Notes under the pieces: model-generated
The model's database searches: none
The model's input: only the letters and a program-made list of their open reading frames with translations
Told to the model about the DNA's origin: nothing
Shown here: piece by piece, positions 34,483 to 43,729 of the stretch
How the letters are laid out: each line of letters begins with the position of its first letter
How positions within the stretch are numbered: the first letter of the stretch is position 1
DNA from: Prauserella endophytica
Lineage (GTDB): Bacteria > Actinomycetota > Actinomycetes > Mycobacteriales > Pseudonocardiaceae
NCBI RefSeq assembly: GCF_005146945.1
Contig: NZ_SWMS01000001.1
Location: forward strand, 248,001-312,000
DNA length: 64,000 bases
Direction: 5' to 3'
Translations under genes and position numbers: made by a program

Positions 34483-35747
34483 GGCACCGCCTCGGCGGCC
34501 GAGAACGCCACAAAGAGCCCGGCGAGCAGCGCGGCCCTTCCCCACACGCCGATCATCACGGCCTGCGCGGCGAACCCGTCGTAGATCGCGCCGCCGCCGT
34601 CGCCGAGGGCGCCGTACCAGCGGAAGATGCCGATACCCATGGCGAGGTCGGCCAGCAGGTAGGCGAACACCCAGCCCCACCGCACGCGCACGAGCGCGAA
34701 CATCGGCAGCAGCCACAGCGTGTACTGCGGCGAGTGGACCTTGTGCAGCAGCAGGAAACCGCAGAGCGCCGCCGCGCACACGGGCAGCAACGGGTAGGCG
34801 CCCTCGGCGACCCAGCGCCGCCAGCCGAGCAGGCAGGCGAGCGCGAGCGACGCGAGCACGAGCAGTGGCGATGCGATGTCGGCGAAGGACTGGAACGCCT
34901 CGTCGTCGGCGAACAGCGGCCGCACGCCCCAGAACCACACCGAGTTCGTGGTCGCGTCGACGGCGCGCTGCCCCTGGAACTCGAACGACGCCCACCAGCC
35001 GTCGAATCCGGCTATCGCGAACGGGAGGTTGGCGGCGATCGCCGTGCCCGCCGAGATCGCGGCGACGCGCACCGCGCCCCGCACGTCCCGCCCGCGCTCG
35101 GTGAACACATAAAGCGCGAGCGGCACCACGAACAGCGCCGGGTACACCTTCACCGCGAACCCTGCTCCGAGCAGCACGGCGGCCCAGCCCGCGCGCCGCT
35201 CCAGCGTCCCGCGCCCCTGGTACAGCACGAAGAACGCGGCGACCGAGCACGCCACCGCCAGCAGATCCCAGTTGTGGAACGCGTACAGCACCAGCGGTGG
35301 GCCGACCGCCCACACCAGCGCCCGCCAGCCGGCGAGCCTGCCCAGGAGCCACGCCGTCACCAGCCCGAACGGCGCGAGCAGCAGCGCGGAGTACAGCAGG
35401 AACTCGGCGTCGTTGTCCGCGAACGCCGCGCCCGCCCACACGACCAGTCCCGTCAGCACCGGGTACTCCAGCGCGCCGCCGACGAGCGTGCCGTCCTGGA
35501 GGTCGCCGTGCACATAGGGGAACGTGTGCTGGTCGACGTCCCGGCCGATCCAGAGGAACTGGATGTCGGAGTAGCAGACGTCGAAGTAGTTGCGCTCCGA
35601 GTAGTTGGGCGTGCTACGCCCTGAGTCGTCGAACTCCGGCCCGGTGCAGCGGTACTTGTTGACCAGTCCCAGAGCCAGCGTGGCGCCGCACAGCAGCAGG
35701 ATCACCACCAGCTGCGCGCGGCGCTCGGAGCGGGCGGCGCTAGGCAA
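34371..35747 (-). CDS. GT87-type integral membrane glycosyltransferase, convergent paralogue
   Basis: The 458-residue multi-spanning protein shares with the gene at 32941-34482 the order of motifs: CYSD, YPVLTGL, NWDLLA, KVYPALFVVPLAL and HSPQYTLWLLP. It is therefore a paralogue or second enzyme of the same pathway. The TTG start overlaps the nfo stop by 8 nt, so it is co-transcribed with nfo. The final ~37 codons (TSGALSSTPPIGSSPPARTRSS) lie antisense to the end of the other gene and look like read-through tail rather than membrane sequence. Confidence 0.82.
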   Translation of the reverse strand: MPSAARSERRAQLVVILLLCGATLALGLVNKYRCTGPEFDDSGRSTPNYSERNYFDVCYSDIQFLWIGRDVDQHTFPYVHGDLQDGTLVGGALEYPVLTGLVVWAGAAFADNDAEFLLYSALLLAPFGLVTAWLLGRLAGWRALVWAVGPPLVLYAFHNWDLLAVACSVAAFFVLYQGRGTLERRAGWAAVLLGAGFAVKVYPALFVVPLALYVFTERGRDVRGAVRVAAISAGTAIAANLPFAIAGFDGWWASFEFQGQRAVDATTNSVWFWGVRPLFADDEAFQSFADIASPLLVLASLALACLLGWRRWVAEGAYPLLPVCAAALCGFLLLHKVHSPQYTLWLLPMFALVRVRWGWVFAYLLADLAMGIGIFRWYGALGDGGGAIYDGFAAQAVMIGVWGRAALLAGLFVAFSAAEAVPYRDRTGFLTTTTSGALSSTPPIGSSPPARTRSSDGR

Positions 35748-36510
35748 GCCCGTGCAGGAACTCGATGTCGGCGGCCTGGCCTTCGGCGGGCGTCTCCACG
35801 ATCACCGGGGTGCCTGCCGACTTGGCGACCTCGGCGAGCAGCGCGGGGTCGATCGTGCCGTCGCCGCCGACCACGTTGGCGTGCCGGTCGCGCTGGGAGC
35901 CGAACTCGTCGCGCGAGTTGTTGAGGTGCACCAGGTCGATGCGCCCGGTGATCGCCAGCACCCGCTCGACGGCGGTCTCCAGGTCCCAGCCCGCCGCGTA
36001 GGCATGGCACGTGTCGAGGCAGAAGCCTGCGCCGAACTCGCCGACCGCGTCCCACAGCCTTGCCAGCATGTCGAGGTCGCGAGCCATGGCGTTCTCGCCG
36101 CCCGCGGTGTTCTCGATCAGCAGCGGCACACCGAAGCCGCCCTGCTCGGCCTGCCGCTCGAAGAGCTTGCGCCAGTTGGCGATGCCCTCCTCGGGGTCCT
36201 CACCCCTGCGCACGTGCCCGCCGTGCACGACGAGCCCCTTCGCGCCGACCTCGGCGGCGCCGTCCGCATGCTGGGCCACCGTCTTGCGCGACGGGATCCG
36301 GATGCGGTTGTTCAGGGACGCCACGTTGAGCACGTACGGCGAGTGGATGTAGACGGTGACGCCGGCCGGGGCGAAGTCGTCTGCCTGCGGATGCCGCTGC
36401 GGCTTCTTCCAGCCCTGCGGATCCGAGAGGAAGAACTGCACGGCGTCCGCGTTCCGCTCGCGGGCCGCGGATAAAGGGTCGTCGTCACGGACGTGGGCGC
36501 CGATGAGCAT
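35740..36510 (-). CDS. nfo: Deoxyribonuclease IV (AP endonuclease, Nfo)
   Basis: The 256-residue TIM-barrel enzyme has GAHVRDDDP, VYIHSPYVLNVAS, HGGHVRRGED, LLIENTAGGEN, CLDTCHAYAAGWD and LVHLNNSRDEFGSQRDRH, supplying the His, Glu and Asp ligands for three zinc ions. It cuts DNA 5' to abasic sites in base-excision repair. The ATG (MLIGAHV) gives family length although its ribosome site is weak. A membrane glycosyltransferase gene overlaps its end. Confidence 0.93.
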   Translation of the reverse strand: MLIGAHVRDDDPLSAARERNADAVQFFLSDPQGWKKPQRHPQADDFAPAGVTVYIHSPYVLNVASLNNRIRIPSRKTVAQHADGAAEVGAKGLVVHGGHVRRGEDPEEGIANWRKLFERQAEQGGFGVPLLIENTAGGENAMARDLDMLARLWDAVGEFGAGFCLDTCHAYAAGWDLETAVERVLAITGRIDLVHLNNSRDEFGSQRDRHANVVGGDGTIDPALLAEVAKSAGTPVIVETPAEGQAADIEFLHGLA

Positions 36511-36610
36511 TTCTCGAGGGTAACGATTCGCGGCGGCCTCCATCGAGTACCGTGATCGTGTCCTACGCATTTGACTGGGGTCACACACAGAGCGTGAAGG
36601 CGAGGAACTC

Positions 36611-37477
36611 ATGGGGTCTGGGTTTCAGCGGCGCGTCGTCCGGCTCGGCGCGGTCGGTGTCACGCTGACCACAACCGCGCTGCTGCTCCTGCCCGGCACG
36701 GCTCTGGCCGAGGGCGAGGAGGGCTCAGTGGTGGTCGGGGAATGCGACGCCACGCTCAAGGGCGAGGACGGCCGGCCGCTCACGGTCGACCTCGGCGCCG
36801 CCGTGAACCAGCCGGGCCTGCTCGACATCGGCCTCGGCTCCGAGTCCGGCGCACTGCTCTCGCTGCCCGTGAAGGAAGCGCTCGACGGCCTCGGCCTGAG
36901 CGGCGCGGACGTGGTGGTGAACCCGCTCGGGCAGGTCTGCGACACCACGCAGACCACCGTGAACGCCCTGAGCGCACCCGTGCGGGAAGTCGTGCCGAAC
37001 CCCGCTCCCGAGCAACCAGAGGAGCCCTCGCCGGAGGACCCGGAGGATCCGGAACAGCCCGGCCCTGGCGAGCCGGATCCCGGTGAGCCCGCGCCAGGCG
37101 ACCCCGGGCAGCCCGCGCCGGGCGGCGGCGACGGCGGCGAGAACGGCCCCGGCGGCGCCACCGGCTCGGACGGCGGCAGCGGCACGTTCACGCCGTCCCC
37201 TGGCTACACCGTGCCGATCAACGCCTTCGCCCCGCTCGGCCCCATCGAGGTGCCCCCGGTGCCGTCGATCCCACCGCTCGCGCCGCCACTGGCCCCCGGC
37301 GCCCAGCCGGACGGCGGCAACGTGCCCGAGGTGAACACCACCAGGGACTCCGGCACCGCCCACGCGCTGCCCGCACCCGACTCGCCCGAGCGGCTCCCTC
37401 TGCTGCTCGCCGTGGTCGCCCTCGTGCTCGTGATCGCGGGACTCGCCCGCTCCTGGCTGCGCCGCAAGGCCGTCTGA
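36611..37477 (+). CDS. Secreted Pro/Gly-rich cell-envelope protein with C-terminal membrane anchor (1 of 3)
   Basis: The 288-residue product has a signal peptide (ending about ALA-EG, residue 33), a small folded region with two Cys (GECDATL, GQVCDTT), then a long Pro/Glu/Gly linker (about 130-255). A C-terminal transmembrane segment (LPLLLAVVALVLVIAGLA) and a basic end (RSWLRRKAV) follow. The architecture is that of a wall-spanning anchored protein. Two neighbours downstream have the same layout. Function unknown. Confidence 0.82.
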   Translation: MGSGFQRRVVRLGAVGVTLTTTALLLLPGTALAEGEEGSVVVGECDATLKGEDGRPLTVDLGAAVNQPGLLDIGLGSESGALLSLPVKEALDGLGLSGADVVVNPLGQVCDTTQTTVNALSAPVREVVPNPAPEQPEEPSPEDPEDPEQPGPGEPDPGEPAPGDPGQPAPGGGDGGENGPGGATGSDGGSGTFTPSPGYTVPINAFAPLGPIEVPPVPSIPPLAPPLAPGAQPDGGNVPEVNTTRDSGTAHALPAPDSPERLPLLLAVVALVLVIAGLARSWLRRKAV

Positions 37478-37535
37478 GCCGCGTCACGTCCGCCCGACTG
37501 GTTCGTTGCTTATTAGAGCGAACCGGGAGGCAGGC

Positions 37536-38420
37536 ATGCGTAGGAGCACCGGCAGGGTCGCCGCTATGGGGACCGCCGCTTTCGTGCTGGCAGGCACTGC
37601 GGCGCTGGCCGCGCCCGGAGTGGCGACGGCGGAGACCAAGACGGTGCCGTGCGGCAGCACGGTCACGGCGGCACCCGGCGACCACATCCGGGGCGTCACG
37701 CTGCTCGGGCTCACGCTCGACCTCGGAATCGTCACCGAGGGCATCAGCTCCCTGCTCAACGGCGTCTGCCGGGTCACCGTGAACGTCGTCGACACCGCGG
37801 TCGCCCCCGTGCCCGGCGTCGGCCAGCCCGCCGCGAGCGCCGTGAACGGGGCCGTCGAGGGCGTGACGGGCACCGCGAACGACGCGGTCGGCACGGTCAC
37901 CGGAGCGCTGTCCAGCGCCGGCGGCACCGACCCGGCTCCGCAACACCCGCCGCATCAGCCGGCGCCGCAGCAGCCCGGCACCCGGCCCGCGCCCGCGGGC
38001 AGCCCCGGCGCCGCACCCGAGCGACAGGGCGGTATCCCCGCGCCCAACAGCCCCGTCCTGGGCGGTTCGGCACTGCCGGGCGCGGCCTGGCTCGGCTACA
38101 GCACCGCGTGGGCGCCCATGCGCGACTACACAGGGCTGCCGATGGCGACGCCCGGGCTGTTCTCGATGTCACCCGGCGTCCGCTACGGAGGGCAGATCCC
38201 TGGTTACTCGCCGCAGTTCGGCATCCTCGGCGAGGACAGCGGCAACGCCGCGGGCGGCGACGACGGCGTCCGCAACGCGGGCCAGGCAGACGCACTGCCT
38301 GTGGGTTCCGGAGGTATCGCCGACGCTCCCGCGCTGCCGATGCTGCTCGCCGTGCTGACGCTCTCGGGGGTCACCGCGGCGCTCGTGCGAACCTGGGTGC
38401 TGAGAAGGGCAACCACGTAG
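37536..38420 (+). CDS. Secreted envelope protein with C-terminal membrane anchor (2 of 3)
   Basis: The 294-residue product has a signal peptide (VLAGTAALAAPGVATA), two Cys (VPCGS, NGVCRV) in a small domain, and a Pro-rich linker. The C-terminal region has DYTGLP, GVRYGG, FGILGEDSGNA, VRNAGQADALP and the anchor LPMLLAVLTLSGVTAALVRT with end VLRRATT. The ATG follows GGGAGG. The C-terminal third is closely related to that of the next protein, so these arose by duplication. Confidence 0.82.
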   Translation: MRRSTGRVAAMGTAAFVLAGTAALAAPGVATAETKTVPCGSTVTAAPGDHIRGVTLLGLTLDLGIVTEGISSLLNGVCRVTVNVVDTAVAPVPGVGQPAASAVNGAVEGVTGTANDAVGTVTGALSSAGGTDPAPQHPPHQPAPQQPGTRPAPAGSPGAAPERQGGIPAPNSPVLGGSALPGAAWLGYSTAWAPMRDYTGLPMATPGLFSMSPGVRYGGQIPGYSPQFGILGEDSGNAAGGDDGVRNAGQADALPVGSGGIADAPALPMLLAVLTLSGVTAALVRTWVLRRATT

Positions 38421-38496
38421 CGCGTTCTCGCGTATCTTCTCCGGTGACCTCTCGTTACCTATTTGACACGGTGCCAACTTCGGAGGGACAGCTCCT

Positions 38497-39432
38497 GTGC
38501 GGACCATGCCGACCGCTCTGTCACGGATGACTCGGAAGGTGCTCACCACCGCTGCCATCGCCGCCGCGATCACCGGTGGTTCGGTGCTGACCGCGGGCAC
38601 CGCCTCGGCGGCCATCCCGTCGGCGGAATCGTGCACCGCCGCGGTGACCGGCCCGATCGGCGAAGTGGTGACCGTCAACGGGGCCGCGGTGAAGGACCTG
38701 GTCAAGCGCGGCGCGCAAGAGGCCAAGTCGATCATCGTCGTGCACGACCTCACGATCTGGCCCGATCACCTCGCCCGTGAGATCGCCAAGGAGACGCTCA
38801 CCGTCGGCTCCGTGCCCGACGCGCAGGGCGGCAACGTCAGCGGCGCGGTGATCGGCACGGCCGTCCGCAACGCGTTGAAGGACGAGGCGGGCCTGGGGGC
38901 GCTGAACTCGACGAAGCAGAAGACCCTCGACACGATCGCCAACAAGGTCGCCGGAAACTGCGGGCTCTCGGTCTTCGCCTCCAACTACGTCGCCCCGACC
39001 ACGAACCCGCCCGCCTCCCAGCCGGGCGCGGCACCCACGACCGCACCAGGCACGCCCGCAGGCAGCCCGGCGGCGGCCCCCGGCGTGCCGATGGGCAGCG
39101 GTGGTGCCGCCGTGCCGCCTCGCGACTACAGCGGCCTGCCGGTCGCGAGCGCGCCGAACGCGCCGAGCGCGGGCATCGCCGTGCCGCCCGGCCTGCGCTA
39201 CCCGCCGTCGAGCGGGGTGCCCGGCTCGGCCGAGTTCGGCATCCTCGGCGCCGACACCGGCAACGGCGCCGACACCGGACAGGCCGACGTGCGCAACGCG
39301 GGCAACGCCGACGCGCTCGCCGCCCCCGCCTCCGCGAGCCAGGTGCAGCTGCCGATGCTGCTCGCGGTGGTCGCGCTGGCCGGCGTCACAGCCGCGCTGG
39401 TCAGGACCTGGGTGCTGCGCAGGGCCACCTGA
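38497..39432 (+). CDS. Secreted envelope protein with C-terminal membrane anchor (3 of 3)
   Basis: The 311-residue product has a signal peptide (about 36 residues), a unique N-terminal domain with two Cys (ESCTAAV, GNCGLSV), a Pro/Ala/Thr-rich linker and the shared tail. The tail comprises DYSGLPVAS, GLRYPPS, FGILGADTGNGAD, VRNAGNADALA, LPMLLAVVALAGVTAALVRT and VLRRAT. GTG at 38497 with GGAGG ten nt upstream is used; ATG at 38506 is an alternative. It precedes rpsF by 80 nt. Confidence 0.82.
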   Translation: MRTMPTALSRMTRKVLTTAAIAAAITGGSVLTAGTASAAIPSAESCTAAVTGPIGEVVTVNGAAVKDLVKRGAQEAKSIIVVHDLTIWPDHLAREIAKETLTVGSVPDAQGGNVSGAVIGTAVRNALKDEAGLGALNSTKQKTLDTIANKVAGNCGLSVFASNYVAPTTNPPASQPGAAPTTAPGTPAGSPAAAPGVPMGSGGAAVPPRDYSGLPVASAPNAPSAGIAVPPGLRYPPSSGVPGSAEFGILGADTGNGADTGQADVRNAGNADALAAPASASQVQLPMLLAVVALAGVTAALVRTWVLRRAT

Positions 39433-39512
39433 CCACCCCGTAGACTGACCGACTGGCAACCCTCCTGTCACGGATCGTCCGTGACCGCGAAGCCCATAGG
39501 AGGTGAGTGGTT

Positions 39513-39845
39513 GTGTCACGCCATTACGAGGTAATGGTCATCCTCGATCCCTCGCTCGACGAGCGTACGGTCGCGCCCACGCTGGACAACTTCCTCAACG
39601 TGATCCGCAACTCCGGCGGCAGCGTGGAGAAGGTCGACGTGTGGGGCCGCCGCAGGCTCTCCTACGAGATCAAGAAGCACGCCGAGGGCATCTACGCGAT
39701 CCTCGACCTGCGTTCCGAGCCGGACGCGGTCAAGGAGCTGGACCGTCAGCTGTCGCTGCAGGAGACCGTGCTGCGCACCAAGGTCGTGCGTCGCGAACTG
39801 CCGCGGGGCACGAAGGCCGCCCAGAAGATCGCCGCGAAGGCCTGA
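39513..39845 (+). CDS. rpsF: 30S ribosomal protein S6
   Basis: The 110-residue protein starts [16 protein letters not shown] and contains [21 protein letters not shown], diagnostic of S6. The GTG at 39513 lies 6 nt after a near-perfect AGGAGGTGA site, which decides the start over an in-frame GTG at 39507. First gene of the rpsF-ssb-rpsR-rplI operon. Confidence 0.97.
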   Translation: MSRHYEVMVILDPSLDERTVAPTLDNFLNVIRNSGGSVEKVDVWGRRRLSYEIKKHAEGIYAILDLRSEPDAVKELDRQLSLQETVLRTKVVRRELPRGTKAAQKIAAKA

Positions 39846-39852
39846 TGCGCTG

Positions 39853-40338
39853 ATGGCCGGAGACACCGTCATCACAGTGGTCGGCAACCTCACCGCCGAC
39901 CCGGAGCTCCGCTTCACGCCGTCCGGTGCGGCCGTCGCGAACTTCACGGTCGCGTCCACGCCGCGCACCTTCGACCGCCAGACCGGCGAGTGGAAGGACG
40001 GCGAGGCCCTGTTCCTGCGCTGCAACATCTGGCGGCAGGCGGCCGAGAACGTCGCCGAAACGCTGACCAGGGGCGCCAGGGTGATCGTCCAGGGCAGGCT
40101 CAAGCAGCGTTCGTTCGAGACCAAAGAGGGCGAGAAGCGGACCGTCGTCGAGCTCGAGGTCGACGAGATCGGCCCCTCGCTGCGCTACGCGACCGCCAAG
40201 GTCAACAAGGTCAGCCGCGGCAGTGGCGGCGGCGGTGGCGGCTTCGGCGGTGGCGGCTCGGGCGCACCCGCCGACGACCCGTGGGGTTCCGCGCCACCGG
40301 CAGGTGGCGGCGGCTTCTCCGACGAACCGCCCTTCTAG
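39853..40338 (+). CDS. ssb: Single-stranded DNA-binding protein
   Basis: The 161-residue SSB has the OB-fold ([36 protein letters not shown]), a Gly-rich linker and the acidic C-terminal tip SDEPPF that recruits replication and repair partners. It lies 7 nt after rpsF in the conserved S6-SSB-S18-L9 operon. Confidence 0.97.
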   Translation: MAGDTVITVVGNLTADPELRFTPSGAAVANFTVASTPRTFDRQTGEWKDGEALFLRCNIWRQAAENVAETLTRGARVIVQGRLKQRSFETKEGEKRTVVELEVDEIGPSLRYATAKVNKVSRGSGGGGGGFGGGGSGAPADDPWGSAPPAGGGGFSDEPPF

Positions 40339-40373
40339 ACATAACCACGAGAACAGTTCCCCAGGAGTAGACA

Positions 40374-40622
40374 GTGGCGAAGCCACCCGTTCGTAAGCCG
40401 AAGAAGAAGGTCTGCGTGTTCTGCAAGGCCGAGAAGCAGGGCCACCCGGAGCACATCGACTACAAGGACACCAACCTGCTGCGGAAGTACATCTCCGACC
40501 GCGGCAAGATCCGGGCCCGCCGGGTCACCGGCAACTGCAGCCAGCACCAGCGTGACATCGCCATCGCGGTCAAGAACTCCCGCGAGATGGCGCTGCTGCC
40601 CTACACGTCCACCGCTCGCTGA
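40374..40622 (+). CDS. rpsR: 30S ribosomal protein S18 (zinc-type)
   Basis: The 82-residue S18 has CVFCKAEKQ and a third Cys in GNCSQHQ, so it belongs to the Cys-containing (C+) zinc-binding form. GTG start preceded by CAGGAG. Fourth-operon position between ssb and rplI as in other actinobacteria. Confidence 0.96.
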   Translation: MAKPPVRKPKKKVCVFCKAEKQGHPEHIDYKDTNLLRKYISDRGKIRARRVTGNCSQHQRDIAIAVKNSREMALLPYTSTAR

Positions 40623-40636
40623 GAAGGGAGTCAGAC

Positions 40637-41092
40637 ATGGCGAAGATCATCCTGACGACCGACGTGGCGAACCTGGGCGGCCCCGGCGACATCGTCGAGG
40701 TCAAGGACGGCTACGCGCGCAACTACCTGCTGCCCCGCGGGTACGCCATCACGGCGACCAAGGGCGCGGAGAAGAACGTCCAGACCATCCGCAGGGCGCA
40801 GGAGAGCCGTCGCATCCGCGACCTCGACCACGCCAAGGAGGTCAAGGCGACACTGGAGGGCCTCGGCGCGGTCCAGCTCTCCGCCAAGGCCGCCGAGGGC
40901 TCGAAGAAGCTCTTCGGCTCGGTCACCACGGCCGACATCGTCGGTGCGATCAAGGCGGCGGGCGGCCCGCTGCTCGACAAGCGCACCATCGAGCTCGGCG
41001 AGCACATCAAGACTCTCGGCAAGCACTCGGTCAGCGCCCGGCTCCACCCGGACGTGACCGCCGACGTGCGCATCGAGGTCACGGCCAAGTAG
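40637..41092 (+). CDS. rplI: 50S ribosomal protein L9
   Basis: The 151-residue L9 has the N-terminal domain (GGPGDIVEVKDGYARNYLLP), the long connecting helix and the C-terminal domain (LFGSVTTADIVGAIKAAGG). GAAGGGAG precedes the ATG. A hairpin terminator follows the stop by 15 nt and closes the operon. Confidence 0.97.
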   Translation: MAKIILTTDVANLGGPGDIVEVKDGYARNYLLPRGYAITATKGAEKNVQTIRRAQESRRIRDLDHAKEVKATLEGLGAVQLSAKAAEGSKKLFGSVTTADIVGAIKAAGGPLLDKRTIELGEHIKTLGKHSVSARLHPDVTADVRIEVTAK

Positions 41093-41107
41093 CACGCCTG
41101 CTTCACT

Positions 41108-41140
41108 GATGGCGGGATCCCTTCTGGGGGTCCCGCCATC
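41108..41140 (+). terminator. Terminator after rplI
   Basis: A perfect 10-bp stem (GATGGCGGGA / TCCCGCCATC) with a 13-nt loop stands just after the rplI stop and is followed by GGCGTTTCC. Confidence 0.75.
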
Positions 41141-41249
41141 GGCGTTTCCGGGGGAACTCGTTCGCACTCGCGCACGTCTGAGTGAGCGGACGGGCGGGGT
41201 GCGCTTGACGAGCACTCGGCGCCCTGAGGAAACTTAATCTTCACTGAGG

Positions 41250-41693
41250 GTGAAGGGGGATCGGCGGGCGATGCTGGACGCGGTTGGTGGGGTCGGTCGC
41301 GCCGTGGGAGGCGCTGCCAGCAAGGTCGTGACCATGGCCGCTCCGAAGGTGGCGGGCGCTCCGGCGCCTGCGGCCGGAGGCGGCTACAAGTTCAAGGCGG
41401 ACGAGCTCGAGAGCGTCATCCAGCGCTGGGAGGACCTGCGCGACGCGCTGAAGACCGACGAGCGTGACGCCGAGCGCATGGCCCACGTGCAGGGCCCCGG
41501 CCGCGAGTTCGCGAGCGGTGACTTCGCCAACCTCGCCAACCCCTCCGGCAGGGCGTTCCTCGAGGCCAACCAGCGCATGCAGAAGTACGTCACGCAGTAC
41601 ATCGATGCGCTGCGCAAGGCCAAGGAGAGCATCAGCACGCAGGAGGAGCAGGCGCAGTCCGATGTGGCCAGAGCGGGTGAGCAGTCCGCATGA
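41250..41693 (+). CDS. Small helical protein, likely ESX/PE-like partner
   Basis: The product (147 residues from GTG; 140 from the ATG at 41271) has a flexible Gly/Ala-rich N-terminus. An all-helical core follows (ELESVIQRWEDLRDALKTDE and EANQRMQKYVTQYIDALRKA), with size and helix-hairpin form like PE/WXG100 proteins, though no WxG is present. No signal peptide. A TAATCT box lies 9 nt upstream of the GTG. The stop overlaps the start of the DUF3558 lipoprotein gene (ATGA), in a cluster ending with espG. Confidence 0.72.
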   Translation: MKGDRRAMLDAVGGVGRAVGGAASKVVTMAAPKVAGAPAPAAGGGYKFKADELESVIQRWEDLRDALKTDERDAERMAHVQGPGREFASGDFANLANPSGRAFLEANQRMQKYVTQYIDALRKAKESISTQEEQAQSDVARAGEQSA

Positions 41694-42289
41694 GCATGCG
41701 TCAGCGAGCGGGTCTGGCACTCGCCGTGCTCGCGGCGGCCACCACGCTCGGTGCGTGCGGCGGAGGTGAGGAACCGGAGCAGAGTCCCACTCCGTCGCCG
41801 TCGGCTCCCTCCAGTCCGGCTCAGGCGGCGCCTCCGGTCAGCGAGCCGCTCGACGCCACGTCGCTGGTGTCGGACCCGTGTGCGGCGCTCTCGCCCGCGG
41901 ACCTGTCCGAACTCGGATTCGCCGAGGGCCGTCAGGAAGCAGCCGCCGGTGCCGAGAACGCCACGGCGTGTGTGTGGGAGTACGCGGCGGAGAGCGGCAA
42001 CCGCGTCGATCTGTCCGTGGTGACCGAGAACGAGAACGGCCTCTCCGCGATCTACGAGCAGCGCTCCCGCAACGACTACTTCGAGGAAACCGAGATCGCC
42101 GGTTACCCGGCCGTCCACACCGCGACGATCGACAACCGCACCGACGGCGGTTGCGGGCTCTGGGTCGGCGTCGACGAGAAGACCACGCTCTTCGTGCTCA
42201 CCAACTTCGACTACGGGCCCGAGGTCAGCGACCCGTGCCCGGTCGCCGATCGAGTGGCGGAAGCCACCATCGCCACACTGAGGGGTTGA
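41690..42289 (+). CDS. DUF3558 family lipoprotein
   Basis: The 199-residue protein has a lipoprotein signal (LALAVLAAATTLGAC, lipobox LGAC at 20-23), a Pro/Ser-rich spacer and a DUF3558 domain (DPCAALSPADLSELGF, ACVWEY, GCGLWVGVDEKTTLFV, DPCPVADRVAEATIATL). DUF3558 lipoproteins are frequent beside ESX substrates in Pseudonocardiaceae and mycobacteria. It should be anchored on the outer face of the membrane. Function unknown. Confidence 0.87.
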   Translation: MSMRQRAGLALAVLAAATTLGACGGGEEPEQSPTPSPSAPSSPAQAAPPVSEPLDATSLVSDPCAALSPADLSELGFAEGRQEAAAGAENATACVWEYAAESGNRVDLSVVTENENGLSAIYEQRSRNDYFEETEIAGYPAVHTATIDNRTDGGCGLWVGVDEKTTLFVLTNFDYGPEVSDPCPVADRVAEATIATLRG

Positions 42290-42295
42290 TCCGAC

Positions 42296-43693
42296 ATGGT
42301 GCTCTTCCTTGTTCCGATAGTCGCGGGCGCCGCGACGTATGGCGCCGCGACGCAGAACGAAGCCGGCAGCTACTCGGGCGGCGACGGCAGCCGCACGATC
42401 GACGCGTACCAGATCTGGGAGCAGGTCACGACCGGCCCCGGCGCGGGCTCGATCAACGAGGGTCAGATCTCGGCCAACACACTGCAGCGCGTCTACCAGG
42501 ACCGGGTCACGCAGATCGACGAGCTGAACCGGGTCATGGACCAGGCGTGGCAGGGCGAGGGCGCCGACGCGGCACGCTCCGGTGCGCATCCGCTCAAGGA
42601 GTGGATGCAGGACTCTGGCGACAAGCTCCAGGAGAGCGACCGGGCGCTCGGTGAGCAGAGCGCCGCGTTCGAGACCGTGTACTCGCGGGTGCAGCCGATC
42701 CCCAAAGAACCACCGGAAAGCGGCTTCCTCAACGACATCACGCCGTGGGAGACCGACACCGACCGCGCGATCAACGACTACAACACCAAGGCGCAGGCCA
42801 ACGTCGACGCGTTCAACGAGTACTTCAAGGCCAGCTCCGCCAACGGCGAGAGGCTGCCGACGTACTCGGCGCTCGACGGTGAGGTCGGCGACGTCAACGT
42901 AGACGAGAACGGTGGCGGCGACGACGAGAGGAAGCCGGGAGACGGAACGGACAAGCCGGGTGGCTCCGGGGACGGCGACGGCACCGGTGGCGGTGGCAGC
43001 GGCGGAGGCGGCGACTACTCCGGCGGCGGCATCCCGGGCGGCATCGGCGGTCCCGGTGGTGGCGGTTCCTACGGGGGCGGCGGCAGCGGTGGCGGCGGTA
43101 GCTACGGCTCCGGTGGCGGCGGCACCGGCATTCCCGGCATAGGTGGCCCCGGCGGCTACGGTTCGGGTTCGGGTGGTCCCGGCTCGGGCTCGGGTGGCTA
43201 CGGCTCCGGCGGCTACAACGTCCCGGAGTGGGACGACACCACCAGCTCCTCGGGATACTCCTCGCCGAAGGTGCCCTCCGCGGACTTCTCCACCAGCGGC
43301 TACACGCCGAGCGGCTTCGGCCCCGGCGGTGGCGGCGGTTCGGGTTCCGGCTCGTACAGCGGCGGCGGTGTCGGCGGGATCGGCGGTTTCGGCCCCGGCG
43401 CTGCGGCGGGTGGCGCCGGCGCGCCCGGTTCCGGCTCGACGACGGGCTCGGCGCCCGGTGCGGGCTCCGGCGCGGGCCGCATGGGCGGCGCGGCGATGGG
43501 TGCCGCGGCGGCAGCGGGCGCGGCGGGCCGTGGAGGCATGGGCGGCATGCCGATGGGCGCGATGGGCGGCGCGGGCCGCGGCGGCCAGGGCTCCGACGAC
43601 GAGGAGCACCAGTCGAAGTTCCTCGTCGAGGAGGACGGCAACTCGCTGTTCGGCACCGACGAGCTCACCGCACCGCCGGTGATCGGCGAATAG
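42296..43693 (+). CDS. PPE/WXG-like protein with Gly-rich C-terminal half
   Basis: The 465-residue protein has an alpha-helical N-terminal part with a WxG motif (AWQGEGADAA, WQG at 85-87) and helices up to about 180 (QSAAFETVYSRVQPIP). This resembles the PPE/ESX fold, where WxG sits in a helix turn. From about 215 it turns into a Gly/Ser-rich tract (to about 440) and ends with KFLVEEDGNSLFG. It is the likely secreted substrate or partner of the preceding small protein. It lacks a signal peptide, and the adjacent espG suggests type VII export. Confidence 0.8.
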   Translation: MVLFLVPIVAGAATYGAATQNEAGSYSGGDGSRTIDAYQIWEQVTTGPGAGSINEGQISANTLQRVYQDRVTQIDELNRVMDQAWQGEGADAARSGAHPLKEWMQDSGDKLQESDRALGEQSAAFETVYSRVQPIPKEPPESGFLNDITPWETDTDRAINDYNTKAQANVDAFNEYFKASSANGERLPTYSALDGEVGDVNVDENGGGDDERKPGDGTDKPGGSGDGDGTGGGGSGGGGDYSGGGIPGGIGGPGGGGSYGGGGSGGGGSYGSGGGGTGIPGIGGPGGYGSGSGGPGSGSGGYGSGGYNVPEWDDTTSSSGYSSPKVPSADFSTSGYTPSGFGPGGGGGSGSGSYSGGGVGGIGGFGPGAAAGGAGAPGSGSTTGSAPGAGSGAGRMGGAAMGAAAAAGAAGRGGMGGMPMGAMGGAGRGGQGSDDEEHQSKFLVEEDGNSLFGTDELTAPPVIGE

Positions 43694-43729
43694 GCCGCTG
43701 GGGTTGAACAAGAGAAGAGGGACACGACG

